Program-made: the position numbers and the translations under genes
Shown here: piece after piece, positions 5,693 to 12,075 of the stretch
Layout of the letters: each line of letters opens with the position of its first letter
Numbering within the stretch: position 1 is the stretch's first letter
The notes under the pieces: generated by a model
Databases searched by the model: none
What the model was told of the DNA's origin: nothing
Seen by the model: only the letters and a program-made list of their open reading frames with translations
Assembly: GCA_900545325.1 (NCBI GenBank)
Contig: UQZE01000042.1
Span: forward strand, 1-14,882
DNA from: an uncultured Eubacteriales bacterium
Lineage (GTDB): Bacteria > Bacillota > Clostridia > Christensenellales > Borkfalkiaceae
Length of the DNA stretch: 14,882 bases
Reading direction: 5' to 3'

Positions 5693-7078
5693 ATGCCGAA
5701 CATGTCTTTGAAAAAGAACGAAATGCCGTCGCAGGCGGCGGACGTAAGAAATAAAAACTTTTCCGAGGTGGCGCTGGGCTACACCGAGGAACAGGCGGTG
5801 AACGAGGCGGAAAGGTGCCTCCGCTGCAAACATAAGCCTTGCGTGGGCGGCTGTCCCGTGCAGATAGATATTCCCGAATTTATCGCCAAGGTCGCCGCGC
5901 GTGATTTCGAGGGCGCGTACGAAATTATTTCGCAATCGAGCTCACTCCCCGCGGTGTGCGGCAGGGTATGTCCGCAGGAAACGCAATGCGAGGCGAAATG
6001 CGTGCGCGGCATCAAGGGCGAACCCGTCGCGATCGGCAGGCTCGAACGTTTCGTCGCGGACTACCACAACAAAAATTCCAAGGAAAAACCCGCGCGTCCC
6101 GTTGCGAACGGGCATAAAGTCGCGGTGGTCGGTTCGGGACCGAGCGGACTTACCTGCGCCGGCGATCTCGCCAAAAAAGGCTACGACGTAACGGTTTTCG
6201 AAGCGTTACATACCGCGGGCGGCGTGCTCGTATACGGCATTCCCGAATTCCGTCTGCCCAAGACGATCGTGCAAAAGGAAATCGACACGCTGAAAGATCT
6301 GGGCGTAAAGGTGGAAACGAATATGGTTATCGGCAAGGTGCTTTCGGTGGACGAGCTTTTCGAACGGGGATTCGAGGCCGTGTTTATCGGCAGCGGCGCG
6401 GGACTGCCCCGGTTTATGAATATTCCGGGCGAAAACGCCAAGGGCGTATACTCGGCAAACGAATTTTTAACGCGCGTGAACCTGATGAAATCTTACAGGG
6501 AAAACTGCGACACGCCCATTATGCGCGCGAAGAACGTGGCGGTGGTCGGCGGCGGCAACGTGGCCATGGACGCGGCGCGCTGCGCCAAGCGCTTAGGCGC
6601 GGAAAACGTGTATATCGTGTACCGCCGTTCGGAAAAGGAACTTCCCGCCCGCGCGGAGGAGGTGGAACACGCCAAGGAAGAGGGCATCGTTTTCAAGCTG
6701 CTCAATAACCCCGTGAAGATCCTCGCGGACGGCAATAACTTCGTTTCGGGGATAGAGTGCGTGGAAATGACGCTCGGCGAACCCGACGAATCGGGCAGGC
6801 GCCGTCCCGTGGAAAAGGAAGGCAGCAACTTCGTCCTGCCCGTGGAATGCGTCATCATGTCCATCGGCACGTCGCCGAATCCGCTCATCAAATCGACCAC
6901 GAAGGGGCTGGATACCGAAAAGTGGGGCGGCATCATCGTCGACGAGGACGGGCTGACTTCGCGCGAGGGCGTTTACGCGGGCGGCGACGCCGTTACGGGC
7001 GCCGCGACGGTAATCCTCGCCATGGGCGCGGGCAAAACTGCCGCGAACGCCATAGACGAATACCTGAAAAACAAATAA
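5693..7078 (+). CDS. nfnB: NADH-dependent ferredoxin:NADP+ oxidoreductase subunit B (NfnB, GltD-like)
   Basis: This is the large subunit of NfnAB, 461 residues, homologous to the small chain of glutamate synthase. Two cysteine sets near the N-terminus hold [4Fe-4S] clusters: Cys42, 45, 50, 54 and Cys89, 93, 99, 103. The FAD dinucleotide loop is VAVVGSGPSGLTCAG (143-157). The NADPH-binding loop is VAVVGGGNVAMDAAR (282-296), followed by IVYRRSEKELPAR. The second FAD-contact motif is GVYAGGDAVTGAATV near the C-terminus (426-440). No GltB large subunit is encoded nearby and nfnA is immediately upstream, so NfnB is favoured over GltD. An AAGGAGG site (5677-5683) precedes the ATG by 9 bases. The gene ends at a bidirectional terminator shared with the converging gene. 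Confidence 0.92.
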   Translation: MPNMSLKKNEMPSQAADVRNKNFSEVALGYTEEQAVNEAERCLRCKHKPCVGGCPVQIDIPEFIAKVAARDFEGAYEIISQSSSLPAVCGRVCPQETQCEAKCVRGIKGEPVAIGRLERFVADYHNKNSKEKPARPVANGHKVAVVGSGPSGLTCAGDLAKKGYDVTVFEALHTAGGVLVYGIPEFRLPKTIVQKEIDTLKDLGVKVETNMVIGKVLSVDELFERGFEAVFIGSGAGLPRFMNIPGENAKGVYSANEFLTRVNLMKSYRENCDTPIMRAKNVAVVGGGNVAMDAARCAKRLGAENVYIVYRRSEKELPARAEEVEHAKEEGIVFKLLNNPVKILADGNNFVSGIECVEMTLGEPDESGRRRPVEKEGSNFVLPVECVIMSIGTSPNPLIKSTTKGLDTEKWGGIIVDEDGLTSREGVYAGGDAVTGAATVILAMGAGKTAANAIDEYLKNK

Positions 7079-7093
7079 AAAACAGCGATATAA

Positions 7094-7127
7094 AAAACCC
7101 GCCCGAAGTTATTTTCGGGCGGGTTTT
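7094..7127. terminator. Bidirectional terminator between nfnB and the membrane HTH gene
   Basis: A perfect 14-bp stem (AAAACCCGCCCGAA at 7094-7107 with 7114-7127) closes on a six-base loop. T-rich sequence follows on both strands. The TAA stop codon of the converging gene (7109-7111) lies in the loop, so one hairpin serves both transcripts. Confidence 0.9.
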
Positions 7128-8695
7128 GTTTTCGCCGCGCGCATTCTGTCGGCCTTTGCGAATTGCAGAAAGAACGCCGTGGCGGAAAGGAGGATATCGA
7201 AGAGATAGAAAACTGGCATGGCGTACTCGCAGGGATTTTCCGTCGGTAGAATGTAGGCGAAATACATGAATGCCGAATATCCGACGGCGGCCGCCGCGGC
7301 GCACGCGTTCAAAACCGCGTTCCCCGCGCGGGATAAGTTTGTACCGTTGCGGAAGGCGAAGGCCGCGTAACACACGCACGCGCAGAAGAGCGCGAGCGTC
7401 AACGCGATGAACCAACGCGGGACGGACGTCGGCAGCAGCAGTACGGACGTGCGGTAAGAATACGCCGTGATCAGAAAACCGGATACGGCCGCCGCAGTCA
7501 GCGCGACGAAGAAGAGCATATCGAGCCAAAGTCTGCCCGAACCCTTTTTGGCGATGAAAAATACCGTAAACGCCGCGAACGGGGCCAGCGCCCAGCAGCC
7601 GAACGTCAATAAAGCCGCAACGTAGGAACGTTTTCCGTGCCACAGCACGGTGAGAAGCAAAACCGATAAAACCGCGGCCGCGGATACGATAAGCGGTATG
7701 CGCGGATGGATCAGCGGACGGGAATACGCATGCTCTTTCCGGGGGCGGTACGCGTATTGTTCCGCGGCGGAAACTCCCGAACTCCCCTGCGCGGGACGAA
7801 AAGCGGACGCGCGGTATTCTTCGGGAATTGCCTGCGGAACGTTTTTTCCATTTCGGTCGGCTTTTTCCGTTGCGGACGGCGCGTAATAACCTCCGACCAT
7901 CTTATCCTGTTTTCCGCTTTGCAGAAAAAACAACAAGAGCAGTTCGCAGAGCGCCTCCGCCAGCGTTAAGAGAAGGGATTCGAGAAAAAAATCGGCGATA
8001 AAAGCCGCCGCCAAAACGACTGCGGCGACGGCGTAGCTTTTCGCCGCGCCCTTGTTTTCGCCGTCCGCCCTGTTCGGAAAGACGAACCAGACGAGGATAT
8101 GCGCCGCTATATTTATCGGCAGCAAGAATAGCGCGGTCACGAGGAGCGCGGCGGCGTTTTTCAGAAATTCGCCGACGAGCGCCAACGCGCAGTTCGCGGC
8201 GAGCAAGGCGAAAAAGGCCTTGGCGGCGGGAGAACGCGCGTCGAACTTTTTGGAAACGAAGAGCAGTATCGCGTCGGCAAGGAAGATCAGCGCGTATATG
8301 ACGGCGAAAATCAACGCGGCAAGCGCGGCGGCGGGAGTTCTTGAAGAAAGCAGCAATGCGAATTCCAGCGCGAATATGCCCGCCGTAACGGGGAGCGTTA
8401 TTTTGAAAGCGAGCGCGCTGCCCGTCGGATACAGCGAATATTCCGCCCGCGCGGCGCGCCGCGCGGGCGGGCGTTCCCGTATCTGCCTGCGTTCGCGTAA
8501 AAGAAGTTCGTCCGTACTCACGCCGAAAAAGCCCGCCAGCCGCGTCAGCGTTTCCAGATCGGGAGAGGAAACGCCGCGTTCCCAGTTAGAAACCGACTGA
8601 AAGGTAAAATGCAGTTTTTCGGCAAGTTCGGCCTGCGTCAGCCCTTTCTGCTTTCGGAGAGCCGCAAGGTTTTTGCCGAATTCGTTTCGTTCCAT
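7109..8695 (-). CDS. Membrane protein with N-terminal XRE helix-turn-helix domain
   Basis: This 528-residue protein starts with a canonical XRE DNA-binding domain (about 5-62: LAALRKQKGLTQAELAEKLHFTF... VSNWERG... GVSTDELL). A basic linker (69-83) follows, then about six membrane segments (near 97-117, 122-148, 158-175, 178-206, 219-236, 240-258). A polar, Tyr/Pro-rich linker covers 260-330, and six more segments run from 333 to 513. The C-terminus is basic. I do not recognise a named transporter or enzyme family in the membrane part. A membrane-tethered transcription regulator that senses something in the bilayer or envelope is inferred. The start is the ATG at 8695 with GGAGA 4 bases upstream; a longer reading from 8752 would begin inside the -35 box. 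It diverges from the YczE-like gene and may regulate it. Confidence 0.85.
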   Translation of the reverse strand: MERNEFGKNLAALRKQKGLTQAELAEKLHFTFQSVSNWERGVSSPDLETLTRLAGFFGVSTDELLLRERRQIRERPPARRAARAEYSLYPTGSALAFKITLPVTAGIFALEFALLLSSRTPAAALAALIFAVIYALIFLADAILLFVSKKFDARSPAAKAFFALLAANCALALVGEFLKNAAALLVTALFLLPINIAAHILVWFVFPNRADGENKGAAKSYAVAAVVLAAAFIADFFLESLLLTLAEALCELLLLFFLQSGKQDKMVGGYYAPSATEKADRNGKNVPQAIPEEYRASAFRPAQGSSGVSAAEQYAYRPRKEHAYSRPLIHPRIPLIVSAAAVLSVLLLTVLWHGKRSYVAALLTFGCWALAPFAAFTVFFIAKKGSGRLWLDMLFFVALTAAAVSGFLITAYSYRTSVLLLPTSVPRWFIALTLALFCACVCYAAFAFRNGTNLSRAGNAVLNACAAAAAVGYSAFMYFAYILPTENPCEYAMPVFYLFDILLSATAFFLQFAKADRMRAAKTKPARK

Positions 8696-8722
8696 ATCGT
8701 CTCCGCTTTTATCTTTAATTAT

Positions 8723-8752
8723 ATTATAGGGCATTGCCGCGCGGATTGTCAA
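8723..8752 (-). promoter_or_regulatory. Promoter of the membrane HTH gene
   Basis: On the minus strand TTGACA (8747-8752), an 18-base spacer and TATAAT (8723-8728) precede the ATG at 8695. The predicted start is near 8716, leaving room for the GGAGA ribosome site. Confidence 0.78.
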
Positions 8753-8761
8753 TATTGACTT

Positions 8762-8800
8762 AAAAAAACGAACTCAAAGAATATTTGAAAACGTTTTTTT
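8762..8800. repeat. 39-base two-part inverted repeat between divergent promoters (candidate operator)
   Basis: AAAAAAACG (8762-8770) mirrors CGTTTTTTT (8792-8800), and inside them TCAAA (8774-8778) mirrors TTTGA (8784-8788). The centre at 8781 falls at the midpoint of the two facing -35 boxes (8752 and 8813). The A- and T-tracts could bend the DNA. It is a plausible operator for the membrane HTH regulator, although a T-run hairpin acting as an insulating terminator is an alternative. Confidence 0.5.
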
Positions 8801-8812
8801 GCGCATTTTCGG

Positions 8813-8841
8813 TTGACAAACGCCGTCATCTTCGGTAGAAT
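8813..8841 (+). promoter_or_regulatory. Promoter of the YczE-like gene
   Basis: TTGACA (8813-8818), a 17-base spacer and TAGAAT (8836-8841). The predicted start near 8848 leaves a short leader with an AGGGGA-type ribosome site ahead of the ATG at 8870. Confidence 0.8.
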
Positions 8842-8869
8842 GATAAAAATCGAGAAAAGGGGAAAGAAA

Positions 8870-9631
8870 ATGACGATCGATAAAAAACGCGCGGGAGAAT
8901 GGGCGAAAAGGCTGCTCGTCTACGTCGCCGGCATGCTGCTGATCGCCTGCGGCGTAACGCTCTCGCGTTCGACCGACCTCGGCGTGTCGCCCGTAAACTC
9001 CATACCGAACGTGCTCAGCCTGCGCTTTCCCGCCCTTTCCATGGGAACGTGGGTAATTTTGGTGTTCGCCTTTTTTATCCTCGTGCAGGCGGCGATCCTG
9101 CTGAAAGGGTTCAAATGGCACGCCGTTTTTCAGCTCGTCAGTTCCACGCTGTTCGGGTATCTCGTCGATTTTACCAACTGGCTGGGGGGAATGGTTCTGC
9201 CCGCGTCGCAGGGCGCGGCGGTGAAATGCGCGTTCATCGCGGTCAGCACCGTCGTGATCGCGCTCGGAATTTTTATGTATCTCGAAGCGAACGTCATGAG
9301 CATGCCCGGCGAGGGCGTAACGCTGGCTCTTTCAAAGCGCACGAGGCTGAAAGTTTCTACCTGCAAGATCGTGTTCGACGTGTCCGTCGTTACCGTAGCG
9401 CTCGCCTTATCCTTTCTGTTTTTCGGCAGACTGCACGGCGTGGGCGTCGGCACGGCGGTCATAGCCGTATGCGTGGGCTTTGTCATGAAGCCGATCGCCC
9501 GTTTTCTGAAAGCGCCGCTAAAACGCTTTATGTTCGGGCAAAAAACAGAAACGTCCGACGGGGGCGGGGTTGCGGCGTGCGCCGCGGCCGTTTCGTCGGA
9601 GACCGCCGAAAACGTATCGGAAGAAGAATAA
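8870..9631 (+). CDS. YczE/YitT-like integral membrane protein
   Basis: This 253-residue membrane protein has about five hydrophobic segments (near 14-32, 57-78, 84-101, 118-140, 166-187 and 192-208). It carries the features of the YczE (DUF6198/YitT-like) family: a first helix ending in GVTLSRSTDLGVSPVNSIP (28-46) and the later NVMSMPGEGVTLALSKR (141-157). In Bacillus YczE has been linked to surfactin/plipastatin production, but the molecular function of the family is unknown. The tail after residue 224 is polar and acidic (ending SEEE). The chosen start at 8870 has an AGGGGA site about 9 bases upstream. A longer reading would begin with the TTG of the -35 box at 8813. It diverges from the membrane HTH gene and ends at its own terminator, so it is a single-gene transcript. 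Confidence 0.85.
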   Translation: MTIDKKRAGEWAKRLLVYVAGMLLIACGVTLSRSTDLGVSPVNSIPNVLSLRFPALSMGTWVILVFAFFILVQAAILLKGFKWHAVFQLVSSTLFGYLVDFTNWLGGMVLPASQGAAVKCAFIAVSTVVIALGIFMYLEANVMSMPGEGVTLALSKRTRLKVSTCKIVFDVSVVTVALALSFLFFGRLHGVGVGTAVIAVCVGFVMKPIARFLKAPLKRFMFGQKTETSDGGGVAACAAAVSSETAENVSEEE

Positions 9632-9654
9632 AGAAGGCTGCCCCTTCTTTTTTT
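9631..9654 (+). terminator. Terminator of the YczE-like gene
   Basis: AAGAAGG (9631-9637) pairs with CCTTCTT (9643-9649) around a five-base loop, followed by a T-run. The left arm starts on the last base of the stop codon. Confidence 0.82.
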
Positions 9655-9669
9655 ATTTTGCGAAAACCG

Positions 9670-9698
9670 TCGACAAGCGGGCGGAAATTTGCTATAAT
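9670..9698 (+). promoter_or_regulatory. SDR gene promoter, positioned for a leaderless transcript
   Basis: TCGACA (9670-9675), a 17-base spacer and TATAAT (9693-9698). The -10 box ends 7 bases before the A of the ATG at 9705, the same spacing as at trmB. There is no Shine-Dalgarno sequence before this ATG. Confidence 0.72.
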
Positions 9699-9704
9699 CA
9701 ATAT

Positions 9705-10493
9705 ATGTCTTATACGTTTATCTCGGGCGCGACGGGCGGCATCGGCAAGGCCTTTGCGACGCTCTGCGCCCGTAAAAATTACGACCTTTTTTTGACGGGG
9801 CGGTCCGAAGAAAAGCTCGCCGCGCTGAAGAGCGAGCTCGAAGCCGTCAACGGCGGAATAAAAATCCTCGTGCGCGCCTGCCAGCTGACCGACGAGGCGG
9901 ACCGCGCCGCCCTCATGGCTTATGCGGACGGGCAGGGCGTGAAGTTCGAGCGCGCGATCAACGTCGCGGGCGTGGATATCCAGAAAGCCTTTTCCGCCTA
10001 TACGACGGAAAAGGCGCAGTTCCAGATCCGCGTGAACGTGGAGGCGACCGTTACGCTCACGCACCGGATCATGGAGCGGGGCGCGCCGTTAAAGGAAATC
10101 GTTACCGTTTCCAGCATGTCGGGCGTTACGCCCATGCCGTATTTCGCGCTGTACAGCGCGACAAAGGCTGCTCTCACCGCCTTTTTCACCGCTTTGCGGC
10201 TGGAAGTGAAAAAAGAGGGCGTAAAAGTTACCGTCGTGCTGCCCGGCGGCGTGCCTACCCGCCCGGATATCGTGAAGGATATCGAGGGGCAGGGGCTTTG
10301 GGGAAAGCTTTCCTCCAAATCTCCCGAATACGTGGCGGAAAGGAGCCTGAAAGCCGTTCGGAAAAACAAGGCGATACTCGTTCCCGGCGGTTTCAACAAG
10401 TTCCTGTACTTTATCATGAAACTCGTGCCGCGCGGTATCAGCATGCGATTTATCGCAAATCGGTGGAAAAAACAGACGAAGGACGCGTTTTAG
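9705..10493 (+). CDS. Short-chain dehydrogenase/reductase (SDR) family oxidoreductase
   Basis: This 262-residue classical SDR enzyme binds NAD(P)H through SGATGGIG (7-14), and Arg33 in TGRSEEKL suggests NADPH preference. The family's NNAG motif reads INVAGV (85-90). A structural Asn is at 111, the catalytic serine lies in TVSSMSG (134-140), and the active-site pair is Tyr150 and Lys154 in YSATK. The C-terminal region (about 225-262: GGFNKFLYFIMKLVPRG) is hydrophobic and basic, as in SDRs that sit against membranes or act on lipid-like substrates; that role is inferred only. The ATG at 9705 starts right at the glycine-rich fold and is preceded by a promoter rather than a ribosome site. An upstream in-frame extension would cross the terminator and promoter. 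The gene stands alone, 69 bases before thyA. Confidence 0.9.
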   Translation: MSYTFISGATGGIGKAFATLCARKNYDLFLTGRSEEKLAALKSELEAVNGGIKILVRACQLTDEADRAALMAYADGQGVKFERAINVAGVDIQKAFSAYTTEKAQFQIRVNVEATVTLTHRIMERGAPLKEIVTVSSMSGVTPMPYFALYSATKAALTAFFTALRLEVKKEGVKVTVVLPGGVPTRPDIVKDIEGQGLWGKLSSKSPEYVAERSLKAVRKNKAILVPGGFNKFLYFIMKLVPRGISMRFIANRWKKQTKDAF

Positions 10494-10562
10494 AAATATA
10501 TTAAACGACGAAAATTCAAAAAAGTAAAATAATAGACGAGCATATTATATTCGGAGGGCGGA

Positions 10563-11393
10563 ATGAGTTACGCTGACAAGGTATTTATCGAAAACTGCAG
10601 GGACATTATAGACAACGGCTTTTCGGACGAGGCGCTGCCCGTGCGGCCGCATTGGGCGGACGGCACGAAGGCGCACACCGTCAAGAAATTCGGCGTGGTA
10701 AACAGATACGATCTGCGAAAGGAATTTCCCATTCTCACGCTGCGCCGCACGGCATTTAAAAGCTGTATAGACGAAATTCTCTGGATTTGGCAGAAAAAGT
10801 CCAACAATATCCGCGAACTCAATTCTCATATCTGGGACAGCTGGGCGGACGAAAACGGTTCCATCGGCAAGGCGTACGGCTATCAGCTGGGCAAGAAGAG
10901 CGTATATAAGGAGGGCGAATTCGATCAGGTGGACCGCGTGCTCTACGATCTTAAAAACAATCCGTCCTCGCGGCGGATCCTCACGAACATCTATAATTTC
11001 GAGGATCTGCACGAAATGAATTTGTATCCCTGCGCGTACTCCATGACTTTCAACGTGTCGGGGCGGACGCTGAACGGCATTCTGAATCAGCGCAGCAACG
11101 ACGTGCTCACGGCGAACAACTGGAACGTGGTGCAGTACGCCGTGCTCATGCACATGCTGGCGCAGGTGTCCGGGCTGGAGGCGGGCGAGCTCGTGCACGT
11201 CATCGCGGACGCACACCTTTACGACAGGCATATCCCCATTGTTGAAAAAATCATGAAAAACCCCCTTTACGAGGCGCCGAAATTCGTAATGAACAGAGAA
11301 ATAAAGAATTTTTACGACTTCACCGTGGACGATTTTAAGCTGGAAGATTACCGATTTACCAAGCTGGAGGAAAAGATAGAGGTGGCGATATGA
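10563..11393 (+). CDS. thyA: Thymidylate synthase, Bacillus ThyA type
   Basis: ThyA methylates dUMP to dTMP with methylene-tetrahydrofolate, releasing dihydrofolate. The 276 residues resemble Bacillus subtilis ThyA (the phage phi3T ThyP3 type) more than E. coli ThyA. The phosphate-binding SSRR is at 135-138, catalytic Cys157 sits in PCAY rather than PCH, RSND is at 177-180, NNWN at 185-188, and DAHLY (216-220) contacts the nucleotide. The ending FYDFTVDDFKL is diagnostic of this type. A GGAGGGCGGA ribosome site lies just before the ATG. Its last bases overlap the folA start (ATATGATG), so dTMP synthesis and folate recycling are coupled. A weak TATTAT box at 10543-10548 may provide its own promoter, or it may be read through from the SDR gene; no terminator separates them. 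Confidence 0.95.
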   Translation: MSYADKVFIENCRDIIDNGFSDEALPVRPHWADGTKAHTVKKFGVVNRYDLRKEFPILTLRRTAFKSCIDEILWIWQKKSNNIRELNSHIWDSWADENGSIGKAYGYQLGKKSVYKEGEFDQVDRVLYDLKNNPSSRRILTNIYNFEDLHEMNLYPCAYSMTFNVSGRTLNGILNQRSNDVLTANNWNVVQYAVLMHMLAQVSGLEAGELVHVIADAHLYDRHIPIVEKIMKNPLYEAPKFVMNREIKNFYDFTVDDFKLEDYRFTKLEEKIEVAI

Positions 11394-11902
11394 TGCGCGC
11401 GATCGTGGCCGTGGACGAAAAGTGGGGTATCGGCAGGGAAAACAAACTGCTTTTTTCCGTGCCGAAGGACATGGCGTTTTTCCGCGAAACGACCAAGGGC
11501 GCGGTGGTGGTGATGGGGAGAAAGACTTTGGAAAGTTTCCCCGGCGGCAGGCCGCTCAAAAACCGCGTGAACGTGGTGCTCACGCGGGATAAAACGCCGC
11601 GCGAAGGGTGCTTGGTGGCAAACGGCGTGGCGGAGGCGTTTGAAATCCTGAAAAAACAGAGCGCGGATATTTTCGTGATCGGCGGCTCGGAAGTCTACCG
11701 CGAACTGCTGCCGTACTGCGGGGAGGTCTACGTAACCAAAATCGAGGCAGACGGCGGCGCGGACGCCTTTTTTCCCGATCTCGACAAAACGGAAAACTTC
11801 TCCTGCGTGCGCGAAGGGGAAAGGGAGGAAAGCAACGGTTTTTATTTCCGGTTTACCGTCTATAAAAACGCGGCGCCGATCGAATGGCGGGCGGAAAAAT
11901 GA
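11390..11902 (+). CDS. folA: Dihydrofolate reductase
   Basis: DHFR reduces dihydrofolate to tetrahydrofolate with NADPH and completes the thymidylate cycle with ThyA. The 170 residues show IVAVDEKWGIGRENKLL (5-21), then FSVPKDMAFF with Asp27 as the substrate carboxylate. The NADPH motif is VVMGRKTLESFP (40-51), followed by IGGSEVY (97-103) and VTKIEADGGADAFFP. The usual LPW is LLF (20-22), as I recall for clostridial DHFRs. Two start codons are possible: ATG at 11390, overlapping the thyA stop, or ATG at 11393, one codon later. A GAGGTGG site lies 5 or 8 bases upstream respectively. The gene ends with no strong hairpin of its own; the hairpin at 12024-12049 is the next candidate. Confidence 0.94.
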   Translation: MMRAIVAVDEKWGIGRENKLLFSVPKDMAFFRETTKGAVVVMGRKTLESFPGGRPLKNRVNVVLTRDKTPREGCLVANGVAEAFEILKKQSADIFVIGGSEVYRELLPYCGEVYVTKIEADGGADAFFPDLDKTENFSCVREGEREESNGFYFRFTVYKNAAPIEWRAEK

Positions 11903-11952
11903 TTTTTTCATTGTTTAACCGTATCTAATTTATTTTTTTATATTTTATAATT

Positions 11953-11981
11953 TTGACAAATCGGTAATTATTTGGTAAAAT
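11953..11981 (+). promoter_or_regulatory. Promoter of the acyltransferase gene
   Basis: TTGACA (11953-11958), a 17-base spacer and TAAAAT (11976-11981). The predicted start near 11988 gives a leader of about 90 bases that includes the hairpin at 12024-12049. Confidence 0.78.
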
Positions 11982-12023
11982 ATTATCGTAAAAGTTCGTT
12001 TTACATTACATGTCAAACGGCGG

Positions 12024-12056
12024 GGGCGAGTAAAATTCTTTACTCGCCCGTTATTT
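12024..12056 (+). terminator. Hairpin in the acyltransferase leader: terminator or attenuator
   Basis: GGGCGAGTAAA (12024-12034) pairs perfectly with TTTACTCGCCC (12039-12049) around an ATTC loop. The tail is GTTATTTT, a modest U-tract. It may end thyA-folA transcripts, or partly stop transcripts from the promoter at 11953-11981. A TGGCCGGCCA palindrome (12057-12066) follows, next to the GAGGG ribosome site. Confidence 0.6.
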
Positions 12057-12075
12057 TGGCCGGCCAGAGGGTAAA

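Noticed and set aside
4030..5703. A 557-codon open frame on the minus strand across the ABC permease and nfnA
   Set aside because: It runs antisense to two clear genes and through their terminator and promoter. Its protein is rich in His, Arg and Glu with no domain, as expected from the reverse of GC-rich codons.
8696..8752. N-terminal extension of the membrane HTH protein from a TTG at 8752
   Set aside because: That TTG is the start of the minus-strand -35 box, so it is not transcribed. The ATG at 8695 has a ribosome site and begins the HTH domain correctly.
8813..8869. N-terminal extension of the YczE-like protein from 8813
   Set aside because: The TTG there is the first part of the TTGACA -35 box; the ATG at 8870 has a proper ribosome site.
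9570..9704. N-terminal extension of the SDR protein upstream of 9705
   Set aside because: It would overlap the end of the YczE-like gene, the terminator and the promoter. The SDR fold begins at the ATG at 9705.
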